A stretch of 64,000 nt of DNA from Woeseiaceae bacterium (GTDB taxonomy: Bacteria > Pseudomonadota > Gammaproteobacteria > Steroidobacterales > Woeseiaceae): contig JANQLK010000051.1 of NCBI GenBank assembly GCA_028280615.1, forward strand, positions 29,615 to 93,614, written 5' to 3'. Within the stretch, counting starts at the first letter, position 1. Each line of letters begins with the position of its first letter. Shown here piece after piece: positions 44,378-54,417 of this stretch. Under the pieces are notes generated by a model. It saw only the letters and a program-made list of their open reading frames with translations, ran no database searches and was not told the DNA's origin. The position numbers were made by a program, and so were the translations under genes.

Positions 44378-45460
44378 TCATTTTCGCGATCGGTGACGGT
44401 TTCGAGCGTAGCCGATGCCTTTCCCGGCCAGCGGCGTCACCGCCGCTGCCGCCTGCTTCGCGTGCGCGCTCGCGGCCGTGCCGTCGCGCACGCGGCCGGC
44501 GATGCCCTGGAGAATCGCGGCCAGCCTGAAGAAGTTGAACGCCGCGTAGAAATTGCGATTCGGAATGCCCTCTGCCCTCCCGGTTCGCTCACAGTACGCG
44601 GCTACGTAGGCTTCTTCATCGGGGATGCCGAGCGCCTGTAAGTCCTTGCCGACGAATCCCGTCGCTCCGATGCCGATCTCGGGCATTTGCCAGGCCAGCA
44701 GGTGATAGGTGAAATCGGCGAGCGGGTGACCGATGGTCGACAGCTCCCAGTCGAGCACGGCGATTACGCGCGGCTCGTCCGGGTGCAGCACGACGTTGTC
44801 GAGACGGAAATCGCCGTGCACGATGCTCGCCGAGTCGTCGTCGGGAATATTATCGGGCAGCCAGTCGATCAATTCGTCCATGGCGGGGATTTGCGCCGTC
44901 TCGGAGGCCCGGTATTGCCGGGTCCAGCGCGAGATCTGCCGCTCGAAGTAGTTGCCGGGCTTGCCGAAGTCCTCGAGGCCCAGCGACAGGTAGTCGTAGC
45001 CGTGCAGCGTGGCGAGCGTGTCGTTGAGATTGTCGTAGATGGCAGCGCGCTCGTCCGGTTCGCACGCCGGCAGGTCCAGGTCCCAGAAGATGCGTCCGTC
45101 GACGAACTCCATGACGTAGAACATCGTGCCGATGACTTCCTCGTCCTTGCACAGCGCAAACGGTCGCGGGACCGGATAGCCGGCCGCGTACAGGGCGCTG
45201 ATAACCCGATACTCGCGATCGACGGCATGCGCCGAGGCCAGCAGCTTGCCGGGCGGCTTGCGGCGCAGCACGTAGTTGCCGGATCCTGACTCGAGCAGGT
45301 AGGTCGGGTTCGACTGGCCGCCGCGAAACTGCCGCACCGCCAGTTCGCCCTCGAAATGCGCGACGTGCGAACTCATCCACTCGCGCAGCAGCCCGGTCTC
45401 GAAACTAAGCGCTGCACGAACGTCGGTCGTGCCGGTATTCTGTTCCTGTCGCGTGGTCAA
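44378..45460 (-). CDS. Phosphotransferase family protein, ACAD10/11 type
   Basis: A 360-residue APH-fold protein similar to the N-terminal domain of human ACAD10/11 and to bacterial genes found beside acyl-CoA dehydrogenases. The motifs are QFRGGQSNPTYLLESGSGNY, VLRRKPPGKLL (ATP Lys), SIVHGDFRLDNVVLHPDEP (catalytic Asp/Asn) and AVLDWELSTIGHPLADF (metal Asp). TTG at 45460 is taken as start because it follows the carboxylase stop by 17 bases and no ATG fits. It probably phosphorylates 4-hydroxyacyl-CoA or another hydroxyacyl intermediate. Confidence 0.82.
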   Translation of the reverse strand: MTTRQEQNTGTTDVRAALSFETGLLREWMSSHVAHFEGELAVRQFRGGQSNPTYLLESGSGNYVLRRKPPGKLLASAHAVDREYRVISALYAAGYPVPRPFALCKDEEVIGTMFYVMEFVDGRIFWDLDLPACEPDERAAIYDNLNDTLATLHGYDYLSLGLEDFGKPGNYFERQISRWTRQYRASETAQIPAMDELIDWLPDNIPDDDSASIVHGDFRLDNVVLHPDEPRVIAVLDWELSTIGHPLADFTYHLLAWQMPEIGIGATGFVGKDLQALGIPDEEAYVAAYCERTGRAEGIPNRNFYAAFNFFRLAAILQGIAGRVRDGTAASAHAKQAAAAVTPLAGKGIGYARNRHRSRK

Positions 45461-45477
45461 TCGAGCCGCCGCGTCCC

Positions 45478-47088
45478 TTACATGCGAAATACGCCCAACG
45501 GGGTCTCGCCGTCCACGGGGCGATTGGCCGCGGCGGACAACGCAGCCGATAGTACCGCGCGCGTATCGACCGGGTCGATAACTCCGTCGTCCCAGAGCCG
45601 CGCGCTCGAATAATAGGGATGGCCCTGCGCGTCGTACTGCCGTCGAATGGCGTCCTCGAAGGCCGACCGGTCGTCCGCGTCCCAATCCTCACCGCGCGCC
45701 GCCATGCCGTCTGCCCGCACCGTTGCGAGGACACCCGCCGCCTGCTCGCCGCCCATGACCGAGATCCGGGCATTCGGCCACATCCAGAGCATGCGCGGAC
45801 CGTAGGCGCGGCCGCACATGGCGTAGTTCCCGGCGCCGAAAGAGCCGCCGATGACGACCGTGTATTTCGGCACGCTGGCCGTCGCGACGGCGTTTACCAT
45901 TTTCGCGCCGTCCTTCGCGATGCCGGCGTGCTCGACGCGCTTGCCGACCATGAAACCCGTGATGTTCTGCAGGAACACGAGCGGGATGCGCCGGCGGTTC
46001 GAAAGCTGCACGAAGTGCGCGCCCTTCTGTGCGGACTCCGGAAACAGAATCCCGTTGTTGGCAACGATGCCGACCGGGTGGCCATCGATGTGCGCAAAGC
46101 CGCAGACGAGCGTCGCGCCGTACAGCTTCTTGAACTCGTGGAACCGGGACGCGTCGACGATGCGGGCGATGATCTCCCGAATGTCGTAGGGGAAACGTGG
46201 ATCGCGCGACACGATGCCGTACAGATCATTCGCCGGGTATTTGGGCTCGGCGGCCGCCTGCCTCGCGGGATTGTCGTAGCGCCGGCGGTTCAGGTTGTAG
46301 ACGATGTCCCGCGCGATACTCAGGGCGTGTGAATCGTCGTCCGCCAGATGATCGGTGACACCGGATACGCGCGAGTGCACGCTGCCGCCTCCCAGTGTCT
46401 CTGCGTCGACGACCTCGCCCGTTGCGGCCTTCACGAGCGGCGGGCCGCCGAGAAAGATCGTGCCCTGATTACGAACGATGATCGCCTCGTCGCACATGGC
46501 CGGCACGTAGGCTCCGCCCGCCGTGCACGACCCCATGACCGCGGCAATCTGTGGAATGCCGGCGGCGGACAGCCTCGCCTGGTTGTAGAAGATGCGGCCG
46601 AAATGATCGCGGTCCGGAAACACTTCGTCCTGGCACGGCAGGAACGCGCCGCCCGAGTCGACGAGGTAGACGCATGGCAGGCCGTTGTCCGCCGCGATTT
46701 CCTGCGCGCGCAGATGCTTCTTGACCGTCAGAGGGTAGTAGGTACCGCCCTTGACCGTCGCGTCGTTGGCGACTACGACGCATTCCGTACCGTGTATACG
46801 GCCGATACCGGCGATGATCCCGGCGCTCGGCACTTCGTCCTCATATACCTCGTGGGCCGCGAGGCGGCCGATTTCGAGAAACGGTGAATCCTCGTCGAGG
46901 AGCACTTTGATCCGGTCTCGCGGAAGCAGTTTGCCGCGCGCCAGATGCTTCTCCCTTGCCCTGGGCGAGCCGCCGGCCATGACGGTTTCGTTGAGCGCCT
47001 TCAGGTCCTCGGCCAATGCAACGTTGGCCTCGCGATTCCTGTCGAACTCTTCCGAGCCGCGATCGACCTTGGTTTTGATGAGCGGCAT
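45478..47088 (-). CDS. liuB: Acyl-CoA carboxylase beta subunit, methylcrotonyl-CoA carboxylase type
   Basis: A 536-residue carboxyltransferase that moves carboxyl from biotin to 3-methylcrotonyl-CoA in leucine degradation. The crotonase-like double domain has [34 protein letters not shown], and [20 protein letters not shown] with [15 protein letters not shown], all typical of MCC-beta. ATG at 47088 directly follows GAGGAG. It is second after the isovaleryl-CoA dehydrogenase gene, as in liu operons, but no biotin carboxylase/BCCP alpha subunit is present in the window. Geranyl-CoA carboxylase beta (AtuC) is a close alternative. Confidence 0.87.
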   Translation of the reverse strand: MPLIKTKVDRGSEEFDRNREANVALAEDLKALNETVMAGGSPRAREKHLARGKLLPRDRIKVLLDEDSPFLEIGRLAAHEVYEDEVPSAGIIAGIGRIHGTECVVVANDATVKGGTYYPLTVKKHLRAQEIAADNGLPCVYLVDSGGAFLPCQDEVFPDRDHFGRIFYNQARLSAAGIPQIAAVMGSCTAGGAYVPAMCDEAIIVRNQGTIFLGGPPLVKAATGEVVDAETLGGGSVHSRVSGVTDHLADDDSHALSIARDIVYNLNRRRYDNPARQAAAEPKYPANDLYGIVSRDPRFPYDIREIIARIVDASRFHEFKKLYGATLVCGFAHIDGHPVGIVANNGILFPESAQKGAHFVQLSNRRRIPLVFLQNITGFMVGKRVEHAGIAKDGAKMVNAVATASVPKYTVVIGGSFGAGNYAMCGRAYGPRMLWMWPNARISVMGGEQAAGVLATVRADGMAARGEDWDADDRSAFEDAIRRQYDAQGHPYYSSARLWDDGVIDPVDTRAVLSAALSAAANRPVDGETPLGVFRM

Positions 47089-47159
47089 TACTCCTCGCAA
47101 CTCGACTGGCGCATTCGTAGTGACTTGAGCGGCTGCATACGTGGCGTTGACGAGCCCGG

Positions 47160-48317
47160 TCAGCTAGTGGCCTCGAACAGCTCCCGGCCGATCAGCATGC
47201 GCCGGATTTCGCTGGTGCCCGCGCCGATCTCGTAGAGCTTCGCGTCGCGCCATAGCCTGCCTGCCGGGTACTCGTTGATGTAGCCGTTGCCGCCAAGCGA
47301 CTGGATTGCCTCCCCGGCCATCCAGGTCGCCTTTTCGGCAGCGATGAGGATACAGCCTGCGGCGTCGAAGCGGGTAGTGTCGTTGCGGTCGCAGGCCCGG
47401 GCGACGGTGTACACGTAACTGCGGCAGGCGTTCATCGTCGTGTACAGGTCGGCGATCTTGCCCTGCATGAGCTGGAATTCGCCGATCGGCCGGCCGAACT
47501 GCCTGCGATCGTGCACGTACGGCATCACGACGTCCATGCAGGCGCGCATGATGCCGAGCGGCCCGCCGGCAAGCACGAGGCGCTCGTAGTCGAGTCCGCT
47601 CATGAGAATTTGCGCACCCATACCCTCCTCGGCAAGGCGGTTCTCGAGCGGAACGCGGCAGTCTTCGAGCAGGAGTTCGCTCGTGTCGGAACCGCGCATG
47701 CCGAGCTTGTCGAGCTTTTGCGGCGTGGACAGCCCGCCGGTGCCGCGCTCGACGATGAAGGCTGACAGCTTGCGGCTTCCGGCGTCGGCGTCCGTGACCG
47801 CGTAGACGATGACGGCGTCCGCCTGCGGCGCGTTCGTGATCCACATCTTGGAGCCGTTCAGCACATAGTCGTCGCCGTCACGCACGGCAACGGTCCGCAT
47901 GCCCATGACGTCCGAGCCGGCGCCCGGCTCGCTCATGGCGAGCGCGCCCAGGTGCTCACCGCTGATCAACTTCGGCAAAAACCGCGCCTTTTGCTCGTCG
48001 TTACCCCAGCGATACAGCTGGTTTATGCACAGGTTCGAGTGGGCGCCATAGGACAGGCCGACCGACGCGGACGCACGGCTGATTTCCTCCATCGCGACGA
48101 CGTGCGCCAGATAGCCGAGGCCGGCGCCGCCCTGCGCCTCGCTGACGGTGATGCCATGCAAGCCGAGCTCACCGATTTCCGTCCAGAGGTCGCGCGGAAA
48201 CGCGTTGTCCGCGTCGATCTGTTCGGCGCGCGGCGCGATTCGGTCCTCGGCAAACGCGCGCACGGTGTCGCGCAGCATCGCGATGTCTTCGCCAAGGCCG
48301 AAGTCGAAATCGAACAT
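47160..48317 (-). CDS. liuA: Isovaleryl-CoA dehydrogenase
   Basis: A 385-residue acyl-CoA dehydrogenase. It has the FAD segment [20 protein letters not shown] and the isovaleryl-type catalytic Glu in [15 protein letters not shown], which in this subfamily replaces the usual position near the C-terminus; the C-terminal region there has [20 protein letters not shown]. It oxidises isovaleryl-CoA to 3-methylcrotonyl-CoA, the substrate of the next gene's carboxylase. It is the first gene of the leucine-type operon, starting 113 bases after the LuxR-type gene. Citronellyl-CoA dehydrogenase is less likely. Confidence 0.9.
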   Translation of the reverse strand: MFDFDFGLGEDIAMLRDTVRAFAEDRIAPRAEQIDADNAFPRDLWTEIGELGLHGITVSEAQGGAGLGYLAHVVAMEEISRASASVGLSYGAHSNLCINQLYRWGNDEQKARFLPKLISGEHLGALAMSEPGAGSDVMGMRTVAVRDGDDYVLNGSKMWITNAPQADAVIVYAVTDADAGSRKLSAFIVERGTGGLSTPQKLDKLGMRGSDTSELLLEDCRVPLENRLAEEGMGAQILMSGLDYERLVLAGGPLGIMRACMDVVMPYVHDRRQFGRPIGEFQLMQGKIADLYTTMNACRSYVYTVARACDRNDTTRFDAAGCILIAAEKATWMAGEAIQSLGGNGYINEYPAGRLWRDAKLYEIGAGTSEIRRMLIGRELFEATS

Positions 48318-48430
48318 GGTGAGCTGCTCCTCATCCGTTGAGCCCGACCGTCATTGTCGACGTTCGCAGGCGGGGTCGGGAATACCATGCCGCAGGTAGG
48401 ATTCGATCGTGGTTGAACAGAATGTGGCGG

Positions 48431-49231
48431 CTAGTGATCCTCAGCCGTCAGGGTATCGATGAAGCGCGAGAACAGCTCGTACTGCGAGGTAATCCCGAGT
48501 TTCGAGAACAGGTTGCGCTTGTGCACCATGACCGTGCCCGGCGCAATGCCGAGCTTGCGCGCGATCGCCTTGGTCGAGAAGCCGCGCAGCAGGAGCTGCG
48601 TCGTCTCGCGCTCGCGCTCGGTGAGGAGGCCGTTGCCGAAGTTCTCGAAGCAGCGCGTCAGGCGCTGGTGCATGCCGAGCCGTTCCTCGCCCTGGGCGGC
48701 CTGCCCCGGCCAGCGGGCCCACAGCGACCGCATCGCGGCCTGCACGATCGGCGCGACCCGCTCGAGCCGCCCGATCTCCGCCTTGCCGAACGCCCGTTCC
48801 CGGCGAGCCACGACGAGGGCCAGCGTGGTCGTTTCGGCAACGTCCTGTAAATAGTCGATCTCGTCCGCCAGGTGGGTCCGCTCGCAGTACTGCCGGTAGT
48901 ACTCGGAGGAGTGGAACCGGTCCGGCGTTTCGTCCCGGAAGCGACACAGCGCCGGCTTCTCTTTACGGAGCGCCAACTGGTACAGCGGGTCGAGCAGGTA
49001 CGGACCCGCCAGGTAGCGGTCGAGATAGTGCGAGGCGGCGGCCGGTTCGAGCGTATGGTGCAGCACTTCGGGCGGGGCGAACGCGTGGAATGCCAGCAGG
49101 CACGTGCCCTCGTGACGAACGATCCGGGTGATCGCCTTGATCAGGGCGTCGGCGGTCGCGCTTGCATCGTCCGCGGCGATGATGCGGCCGACGCTATCCA
49201 GCCACGCGGAGTCTTCGAAGGGAGTTGGCAT
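48431..49231 (-). CDS. LuxR-type transcriptional regulator
   Basis: A 266-residue regulator with a C-terminal LuxR/FixJ HTH at about 201-260: LLTERERETTQLLLRGFSTK, AIARKLGIAPGTVMVHKRNL. The N-terminal 180 residues are a GAF-like or autoinducer-type sensor of no clear class (LLAFHAFAPPEVLHHTLEP, FHSSEYYRQYCER). ATG at 49231 is taken as start; longer frames overlap the VOC gene. Its location just upstream of liuA in the same direction suggests control of the leucine-type operon, but it could also act elsewhere. Confidence 0.85.
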   Translation of the reverse strand: MPTPFEDSAWLDSVGRIIAADDASATADALIKAITRIVRHEGTCLLAFHAFAPPEVLHHTLEPAAASHYLDRYLAGPYLLDPLYQLALRKEKPALCRFRDETPDRFHSSEYYRQYCERTHLADEIDYLQDVAETTTLALVVARRERAFGKAEIGRLERVAPIVQAAMRSLWARWPGQAAQGEERLGMHQRLTRCFENFGNGLLTERERETTQLLLRGFSTKAIARKLGIAPGTVMVHKRNLFSKLGITSQYELFSRFIDTLTAEDH

Positions 49232-49320
49232 ACGCTCGGAAACTCCGGTCAACGAGGGCCGTGCGCGACTCGCCGCCCGGTAAACCGCCGTGTTGCATGG
49301 GCAGCGATCTGTGCGACTCC

Positions 49321-49692
49321 CTATTCCTGGTACAGCGCCGCCACGGCGCCGGCCGGGTCTTCGATGACGCAGAAGCGTCCACCGCCGACCCCGCGCGGCT
49401 CGACCAGCAGCTTGCCCCCGGCGTCCGAGCAGGCACGCGCGCTCGCATCGATGTCGGCAACGATAAAGTACGCCAGCCAACCGGGCGGCAGATCGGCATT
49501 GCTGCCGCGCGAATGACAGATACCGGCCACGGCTTCGCCGTTCCCGGGCATGGTCATGTTGAAGTCGGAGTAGTCGCCCATGTCGACTGCCTGAGGTTTG
49601 AATCCGACGACGGCCGCGTAGAAGTCGCAAAGTTCCCCGGCATTGTCGACGGTCATGTCGACCCATCCGATCTTGCCCGTGTTGTCAGTCAT
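49321..49692 (-). CDS. VOC (glyoxalase/dioxygenase-fold) protein
   Basis: A 123-residue single-module VOC protein beginning MTDNTGKIGWVDMTVDNAGE. It has the paired beta-alpha-beta-beta-beta units, with LCDFYAAVVGF near the first helix and a C-terminal GGRFCVIEDPAGAVAALYQ. Metal ligands of glyoxalase I are not fully conserved (the first His is absent), so a glyoxalase activity is doubtful. It lies 15 bases downstream of the desaturase gene and may be co-transcribed with it. Confidence 0.75.
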   Translation of the reverse strand: MTDNTGKIGWVDMTVDNAGELCDFYAAVVGFKPQAVDMGDYSDFNMTMPGNGEAVAGICHSRGSNADLPPGWLAYFIVADIDASARACSDAGGKLLVEPRGVGGGRFCVIEDPAGAVAALYQE

Positions 49693-49707
49693 GCCGTTCT
49701 CCGTAGA

Positions 49708-50736
49708 TCAGAATGAGGTCAGGAAGGAAGCCGCATTGCCGCCGATCGGGCCGATCCCGTTCTGCGCGGTTTCGAGGTAGGCCTGCCCTTTCGGGTAGTT
49801 CCCGGGCTGCGGATTGTAGACGCGGCGGACACGATTCGCGTGATACAGCCTGAGCTGCGAGCGGAATGGGATCACGCGAGCGGGGTCGTCTCCGAACAGC
49901 TTGCGGTGCAGGGCCGGCAGCCGGTACCAGGGGACTCGCATATCGGCGTGATGCGCATTGTGGAATCCGAAGTTCAGTACCAGCCAGTTGAGCTTCTCGA
50001 AACGCAGCGACAGCGGATTGCTGAAGGTGTGTTCCTGTTCCCACTCGGCGTCGCCGCGATGCGGGGACCGGGGACCGTCGAACAGGTTCACGCTGTAGGG
50101 ATAGTCGTGCTGCAGCATGTCCATGAAGCGCAGGACGTGCATCAGGATCAGGTAGGCGATCACGTACAGCATGAACGCACGTGGACTGACGACAAACACG
50201 GCGGCGAGTACGCCGAGGCGCAATGCCAGCACACCGACGTTGCGCAGACGCTGGCCGCGCCTTTGGGGAATCACGAATGCCGTCAGCACCATGATGCCGT
50301 GCATCAGGAACTCATGTGCGGGAATGTACAGCCATTCGAGAGCGCGTATCAGGCTGGTCAGGCGCGGGTGACGCTCGAAGAATGCGTCGTAGGCAAACCA
50401 GACGACGTCGTCGTTGTCGACGTGGTGCCGAAAGTGTTTGTAGCGGATGTCCTCGTAGGTGCCGTAGGCCGCGCCGCACAGCCAACTCATCGCGCTGCCG
50501 AGCCGCGCGTTGTTGCGCGGATTTTCGAACACCGCGTTATGCGCGCACTCGTGGACGAGGTAGGCGGCGACGATCATCGCATGCGCGAGCAGCAGCGTCG
50601 CCGGCACGGCGATAAGCCAGTCAGGCTGGAAGATGCCGAGCCAGCCGACGACGTAGCCGAGCACGGCATAGGCGACCGCGCCGCCCTGGTGGCTCACGTG
50701 GGCAAGGAGGTCGTCGTGTCGAATTTCACTGGGCAT
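49708..50736 (-). CDS. Membrane fatty acid desaturase family protein
   Basis: A 342-residue di-iron membrane enzyme. The three histidine boxes are HECAHN (62-67), HFRHH (101-105) and HNAHH (259-263), with four to five hydrophobic segments between them and a further HD-type site (MLQHDYP). It would desaturate or hydroxylate fatty acyl or carotenoid/sphingolipid-type substrates. ATG at 50736 is preferred; the long frame to 50922 has no family sequence upstream. It is divergent from the P-II gene. The exact reaction cannot be read from sequence. Confidence 0.86.
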   Translation of the reverse strand: MPSEIRHDDLLAHVSHQGGAVAYAVLGYVVGWLGIFQPDWLIAVPATLLLAHAMIVAAYLVHECAHNAVFENPRNNARLGSAMSWLCGAAYGTYEDIRYKHFRHHVDNDDVVWFAYDAFFERHPRLTSLIRALEWLYIPAHEFLMHGIMVLTAFVIPQRRGQRLRNVGVLALRLGVLAAVFVVSPRAFMLYVIAYLILMHVLRFMDMLQHDYPYSVNLFDGPRSPHRGDAEWEQEHTFSNPLSLRFEKLNWLVLNFGFHNAHHADMRVPWYRLPALHRKLFGDDPARVIPFRSQLRLYHANRVRRVYNPQPGNYPKGQAYLETAQNGIGPIGGNAASFLTSF

Positions 50737-50797
50737 GGTCGTCCCGGCTAGGCGCCCGGGCGCCTGTACACTTGAGGATGACGTACTGCTAGCATAG

Positions 50798-51160
<363 letters not shown>

Positions 51161-51183
51161 GACCTAACTCACAATAGATCGCA

Positions 51184-51558
51184 TCAGCTCTCGAGCCAGC
51201 AGAACGCGTTGAGTTTGTTGCCATCGAGATCGCGAAAATAGGCCGCGTAGAAGTTGTTGCCGCGGTCGCCCGGCGCGCCCTCGTCGCTGCCGCCGAGTTC
51301 CAGTGCGAGCGCATGCACGGCTGCCACCTCGTCCGGGTTTCCGACCGCCAGCGCGATCATCACGCCGTTGCCGACCGTCGCCGGCTTGCCGTCGAACGGT
51401 TTGGACACCGAAAAACCCGGCGAACGCATATCGCGGCCCCAGGCGATGAACGTGTCGCTGTCGAATAGCCGCTTGGCACCGAGGCTTTCGAACAGCGTGT
51501 CATAGAATGCCGCGGCTCGCGGCAGGTCGTTGCTGCCGACCGTCGTGTATCCAATCAT
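51184..51558 (-). CDS. VOC (glyoxalase/bleomycin-resistance fold) protein
   Basis: A 124-residue VOC protein: MIGYTTVGSNDLPRAAAFYD, then GVMIALAVGNPDEVAAVHAL and FYAAYFRDLDGNKLNAFCW. The last segment with Arg-Asp-x-(D)-G-N-K is the common end of small VOC proteins of unknown substrate. It differs clearly from the other VOC protein at 49321. It is convergent with glnB and 52 bases after the glycosylase gene start region in the same direction as that gene. Confidence 0.8.
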   Translation of the reverse strand: MIGYTTVGSNDLPRAAAFYDTLFESLGAKRLFDSDTFIAWGRDMRSPGFSVSKPFDGKPATVGNGVMIALAVGNPDEVAAVHALALELGGSDEGAPGDRGNNFYAAYFRDLDGNKLNAFCWLES

Positions 51559-51591
51559 GTTTCCCTCCTTTGCGTGGCCTCGTAGAGATTG

Positions 51592-52131
51592 TTAGCCCGG
51601 CACTTCATTACCCAGCGCCAGTCCGGACAGCCCGTCCCGCCAATGCTCGACCTTGGTCGCGTATGGCATCGACGCATAGGCCGGGCTCGTCGACGGGAGT
51701 GCTCTGAATTCCGGCAGGGCCTCGCCGAGCTGCTCGATGACGAGCCGCTTGAACAACGACTCGGCCTTCCTGCCGTTGAAACACACCCGGCGGAGCGCCG
51801 GATGCGCGCGAAAAAACGCCGGGAAGTCGTTGGCCTCGGCGGTCTGCATGTCGATGTCGGCGTCCATGCTGCCTGGCCGCCGGGAACGCTCGAGTACGTC
51901 CCAGAGCGCGATTCCGGCGTCGTTGAGCATTCGGCAGCGCGTCGCGTAGTCGCCGTCGATGCCGTAGAGCTCGCGCATGATCGGCCAGAATGCGTTCTGC
52001 GGATGTGCGTAGTAACGCTGCTCCGCGATCGAGCGGGCTCCGGGTAGGCTGCCGAGCACGAGCACACGCGCACCCGGGGCGCTGATGGCGGGAAATCCGG
52101 CCAAAACGGCCACGCCGCTGCCGGCGCTCAT
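51592..52131 (-). CDS. DNA-deoxyinosine glycosylase (uracil-DNA glycosylase superfamily)
   Basis: A 179-residue repair enzyme that removes deaminated bases such as hypoxanthine. It has the family motif VLGSLPGARSIAEQRYYAHP, the QNAFWPIM segment, and late conserved residues LRRVCFNGRKAESLFKRL and ALPSTSPAYASM. These correspond to motifs 1 and 2 of the UDG superfamily (GSLPG and STSP). The ATG at 52131 gives the family length. It is divergent from the small exported protein at 52247. Confidence 0.87.
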   Translation of the reverse strand: MSAGSGVAVLAGFPAISAPGARVLVLGSLPGARSIAEQRYYAHPQNAFWPIMRELYGIDGDYATRCRMLNDAGIALWDVLERSRRPGSMDADIDMQTAEANDFPAFFRAHPALRRVCFNGRKAESLFKRLVIEQLGEALPEFRALPSTSPAYASMPYATKVEHWRDGLSGLALGNEVPG

Positions 52132-52246
52132 GTCGGCGCCACAGCGCTCCGCGGAGCGTGACCGAGTAACTGCGTAAAGGGCAAGAATTTGGAGATCGCG
52201 AACCAGGATGGCGCCGAGTATAAATCAGGCAGTTGAAGGAGAAAGC

Positions 52247-52483
52247 ATGAAGACACGGACAGTCATCGCCAGCGCAGTGCGGTCAGCCGGCATCGTCATG
52301 CTGCTCGCCATGCCGCAGGCGTGGGCCGGCAGCCAGAAGGACGAGGAGGCCTGCGCCGAGGTCAAAGCCAGAATACGTGCGATCCAGGACCGGATGCGCA
52401 CCGGGTACACGGCGAGTCAGGGGGTCAAGCTCGACGCGAGGCTGCGTCGACTGCACGAGAAGCGCCGTCGCGTTTGCCGCTAG
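52247..52483 (+). CDS. Small exported protein of unknown function
   Basis: A 78-residue protein. ATG at 52247 is preceded by GAAGGAGA and opens a signal peptide (MKTRTVIASAVRSAGIVMLL, cut near AWA/GS). The mature 50 residues are charged and helical, with two Cys (EEACAEV at the start, RRVCR at the end) that may form a disulfide. This pattern of short periplasmic helical hairpins is common but I do not recognise the family. It converges with the histidine phosphatase gene, leaving three bases between them. Confidence 0.65.
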   Translation: MKTRTVIASAVRSAGIVMLLAMPQAWAGSQKDEEACAEVKARIRAIQDRMRTGYTASQGVKLDARLRRLHEKRRRVCR

Positions 52484-52486
52484 CGT

Positions 52487-53215
52487 TCATTCACTGCCGG
52501 TCAGTGCCAGAAGGCGCGAGGCCAGGGACTCCATGTCCCCTCTGTGACGCCGTTTCATGACAGGATCGTCGGCCGTGACATTCATCGCGCGGACGACCTT
52601 GCGCACGACCCGCCCATCTTCGTCGACGTCGAAATCGACGATGTTCAGGCAGCAGGTCGCCTGGTCGATGAGCCCGAATCCGCGCATGCCGATGCCGGTC
52701 ACCCATCCGAGCAGCGCGCTATTTGTGCCGCCGTGCGCGAACACCGCGAGGTTGTCCCAGCTGTCGTCGTCCAACACGGCCCCGGCGGCCGCGACGATGC
52801 GCGCGTAAAATGCCGAGTACGATTCACCGCCAAGGAACCGCGCCTCCGGATGCTCCGCACGCCAGTGCGAAAACGCAATCTCGGAGACGATGTCGTAGCC
52901 GCCGGCCGGCTCGCGCTTCGACGGCCGGATTTCCTCGAAGCCAGGATTGCGCTCGAGCGGAACGTCGCGCGGCGCGAGAACGGCCTCCGCGGTCTGTATC
53001 GTCCGCGGCAGGCCCGAGCAAATCGCCCGGTCTACGTGCACATCGGCAAACATCGTGGCCATGGCCTCGGCCTGTGCCACGCCGTGCACATTGAGATCGA
53101 CGAGGTCCGGTTCGGCGACCCATTCGCCGTTCGGGCCGATATAGTCGACCGCGCCGTGACGAAACAGGTACAGGCGCCGGCGCCTGGCGCCGTCGAGGGC
53201 GGTTCGTCGCGTCAT
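52487..53215 (-). CDS. Histidine phosphatase family protein
   Basis: A 242-residue phosphoglycerate-mutase-like phosphatase. The phosphohistidine motif is LYLFRHGAVDYIG, the second Arg is in CSGLPRTIQTAEA, and the late His is in AVFAHGGTNSALLGW. The substrate is unknown; this branch includes broad-specificity phosphatases and alpha-ribazole phosphatase. The ATG at 53215 lies ten bases after the stop of the dehydrogenase gene, so the two are co-transcribed. Confidence 0.86.
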   Translation of the reverse strand: MTRRTALDGARRRRLYLFRHGAVDYIGPNGEWVAEPDLVDLNVHGVAQAEAMATMFADVHVDRAICSGLPRTIQTAEAVLAPRDVPLERNPGFEEIRPSKREPAGGYDIVSEIAFSHWRAEHPEARFLGGESYSAFYARIVAAAGAVLDDDSWDNLAVFAHGGTNSALLGWVTGIGMRGFGLIDQATCCLNIVDFDVDEDGRVVRKVVRAMNVTADDPVMKRRHRGDMESLASRLLALTGSE

Positions 53216-53225
53216 CGGGACGCGC

Positions 53226-54323
53226 TCAATAGCCGCGTTTCGGGTCGACGGTGTTGTACAGCGCGTCGCCGCGCAGGTAGCGCCGGATGTTCTCGGCCAG
53301 CAGGGCGGCATGCCGCTCGGGCTCGCCGGCGCGGCTCGCAATGTGGGGTGTGATCACGACGTTCTCGAGCTGCCACAGCGGATGACCGGCGGGCAGCGGC
53401 TCGGGTTCGGTGACGTCGAGTCCCGCGGCCGAAACGCGGCCGTCCTCGAGCGCCGCGACGAGATCCGCGGTCACGACGCTCTTGCCGCGCGCAACGTTTA
53501 TGAAAATGATGCCCGGCTTCGCGGCGTCGAAGAAATCGGCATCGAAAAGATCCGTCGTCGCAGGCGTCAGCGGCAGCGCGTTGACGACGACGTCAGCGCG
53601 CGCTGCGAGTTCGTGGAGTTCGTCGGCGAGACCCACGTACTCCACGTAGTCCGGGCCTGTCCGGCTGCTGTTGCGCGTCGCAACGACGCGCATGCCGAGG
53701 GCGTGTGCGCGTCGCGCGGTCTCGCTGCCGATTCCGCCGAGCCCCGCGACGAGCATCGTCTTGCCGCTCATCGATACGAGGCCGAAGGTCTCGGGCTGGC
53801 GGTTCCAGGCACCCGACGGCATTGCCTTTGCGTACTGGACCATGCCGCGCGCAAGCGACATGGCCATCGCGACGGCGTGCTCCGCGATCACGGGCGACGA
53901 CATCTTCTGCATGTTGGTCAGGAGGATGTCGCCGTTGGCCACGCGCTCCACCGCCAGGCAGCGCTCGGCACCGGCCGAGAAAAGCTGGATCCAGCGCACG
54001 TCCGGCAGCGCATCGACGATATCCTCGTCGCAGTAGCCGATGATGGCGTCGGCGCCGGCGCCATGCCGCCGGACGTCATCGAGGCCATTGACCGCAACGA
54101 TCTCGGCGCCGGGGAGCAGCGTGTCGTAATCGACGTCAAAGAAGCCATCCCTGACAAGGACCTTCCTGAGCGGCCCCCACTCGTCCCGGTCCCGCGATGC
54201 GATGCTCGCGGTCTCGAGGCCTGCCTCGGCGACGAGCCGGTCGATATCGATCTCCGCGGACGTCGGCTGAGCGGCGACCATGAGAGACAGTGCGAGCGCC
54301 AGGCGTGACGTGAGCTTGGACAT
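53226..54323 (-). CDS. D-2-hydroxyacid dehydrogenase with an apparent signal peptide
   Basis: A 365-residue NAD-dependent dehydrogenase of the D-2-HDH family. The Rossmann motif VAGLGGIGSETARRAHALG, the Arg region INVARGKSVVTADLVAALED, the Glu in DVTEPEPLPAGHPLW and the His in VVITPHIASRAG are all conserved. Unusually, it begins MSKLTSRLALALSLMVAAQP and TSA, which reads as a Sec signal peptide followed by EIDIDRL. Periplasmic NAD enzymes are rare, so either the signal is real, or translation starts further in; no internal ATG before the catalytic domain is convincing. It is followed closely by a histidine phosphatase. Confidence 0.84.
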   Translation of the reverse strand: MSKLTSRLALALSLMVAAQPTSAEIDIDRLVAEAGLETASIASRDRDEWGPLRKVLVRDGFFDVDYDTLLPGAEIVAVNGLDDVRRHGAGADAIIGYCDEDIVDALPDVRWIQLFSAGAERCLAVERVANGDILLTNMQKMSSPVIAEHAVAMAMSLARGMVQYAKAMPSGAWNRQPETFGLVSMSGKTMLVAGLGGIGSETARRAHALGMRVVATRNSSRTGPDYVEYVGLADELHELAARADVVVNALPLTPATTDLFDADFFDAAKPGIIFINVARGKSVVTADLVAALEDGRVSAAGLDVTEPEPLPAGHPLWQLENVVITPHIASRAGEPERHAALLAENIRRYLRGDALYNTVDPKRGY

Positions 54324-54417
54324 GTCGGCTCCTGAATTCAGTCGGAGCCGAGAGCATACGGATTTTCAAGCCACGGGTCGCGCGAACCGCGCCCCGATGC
54401 CTGGCGTCGGACCTCGA

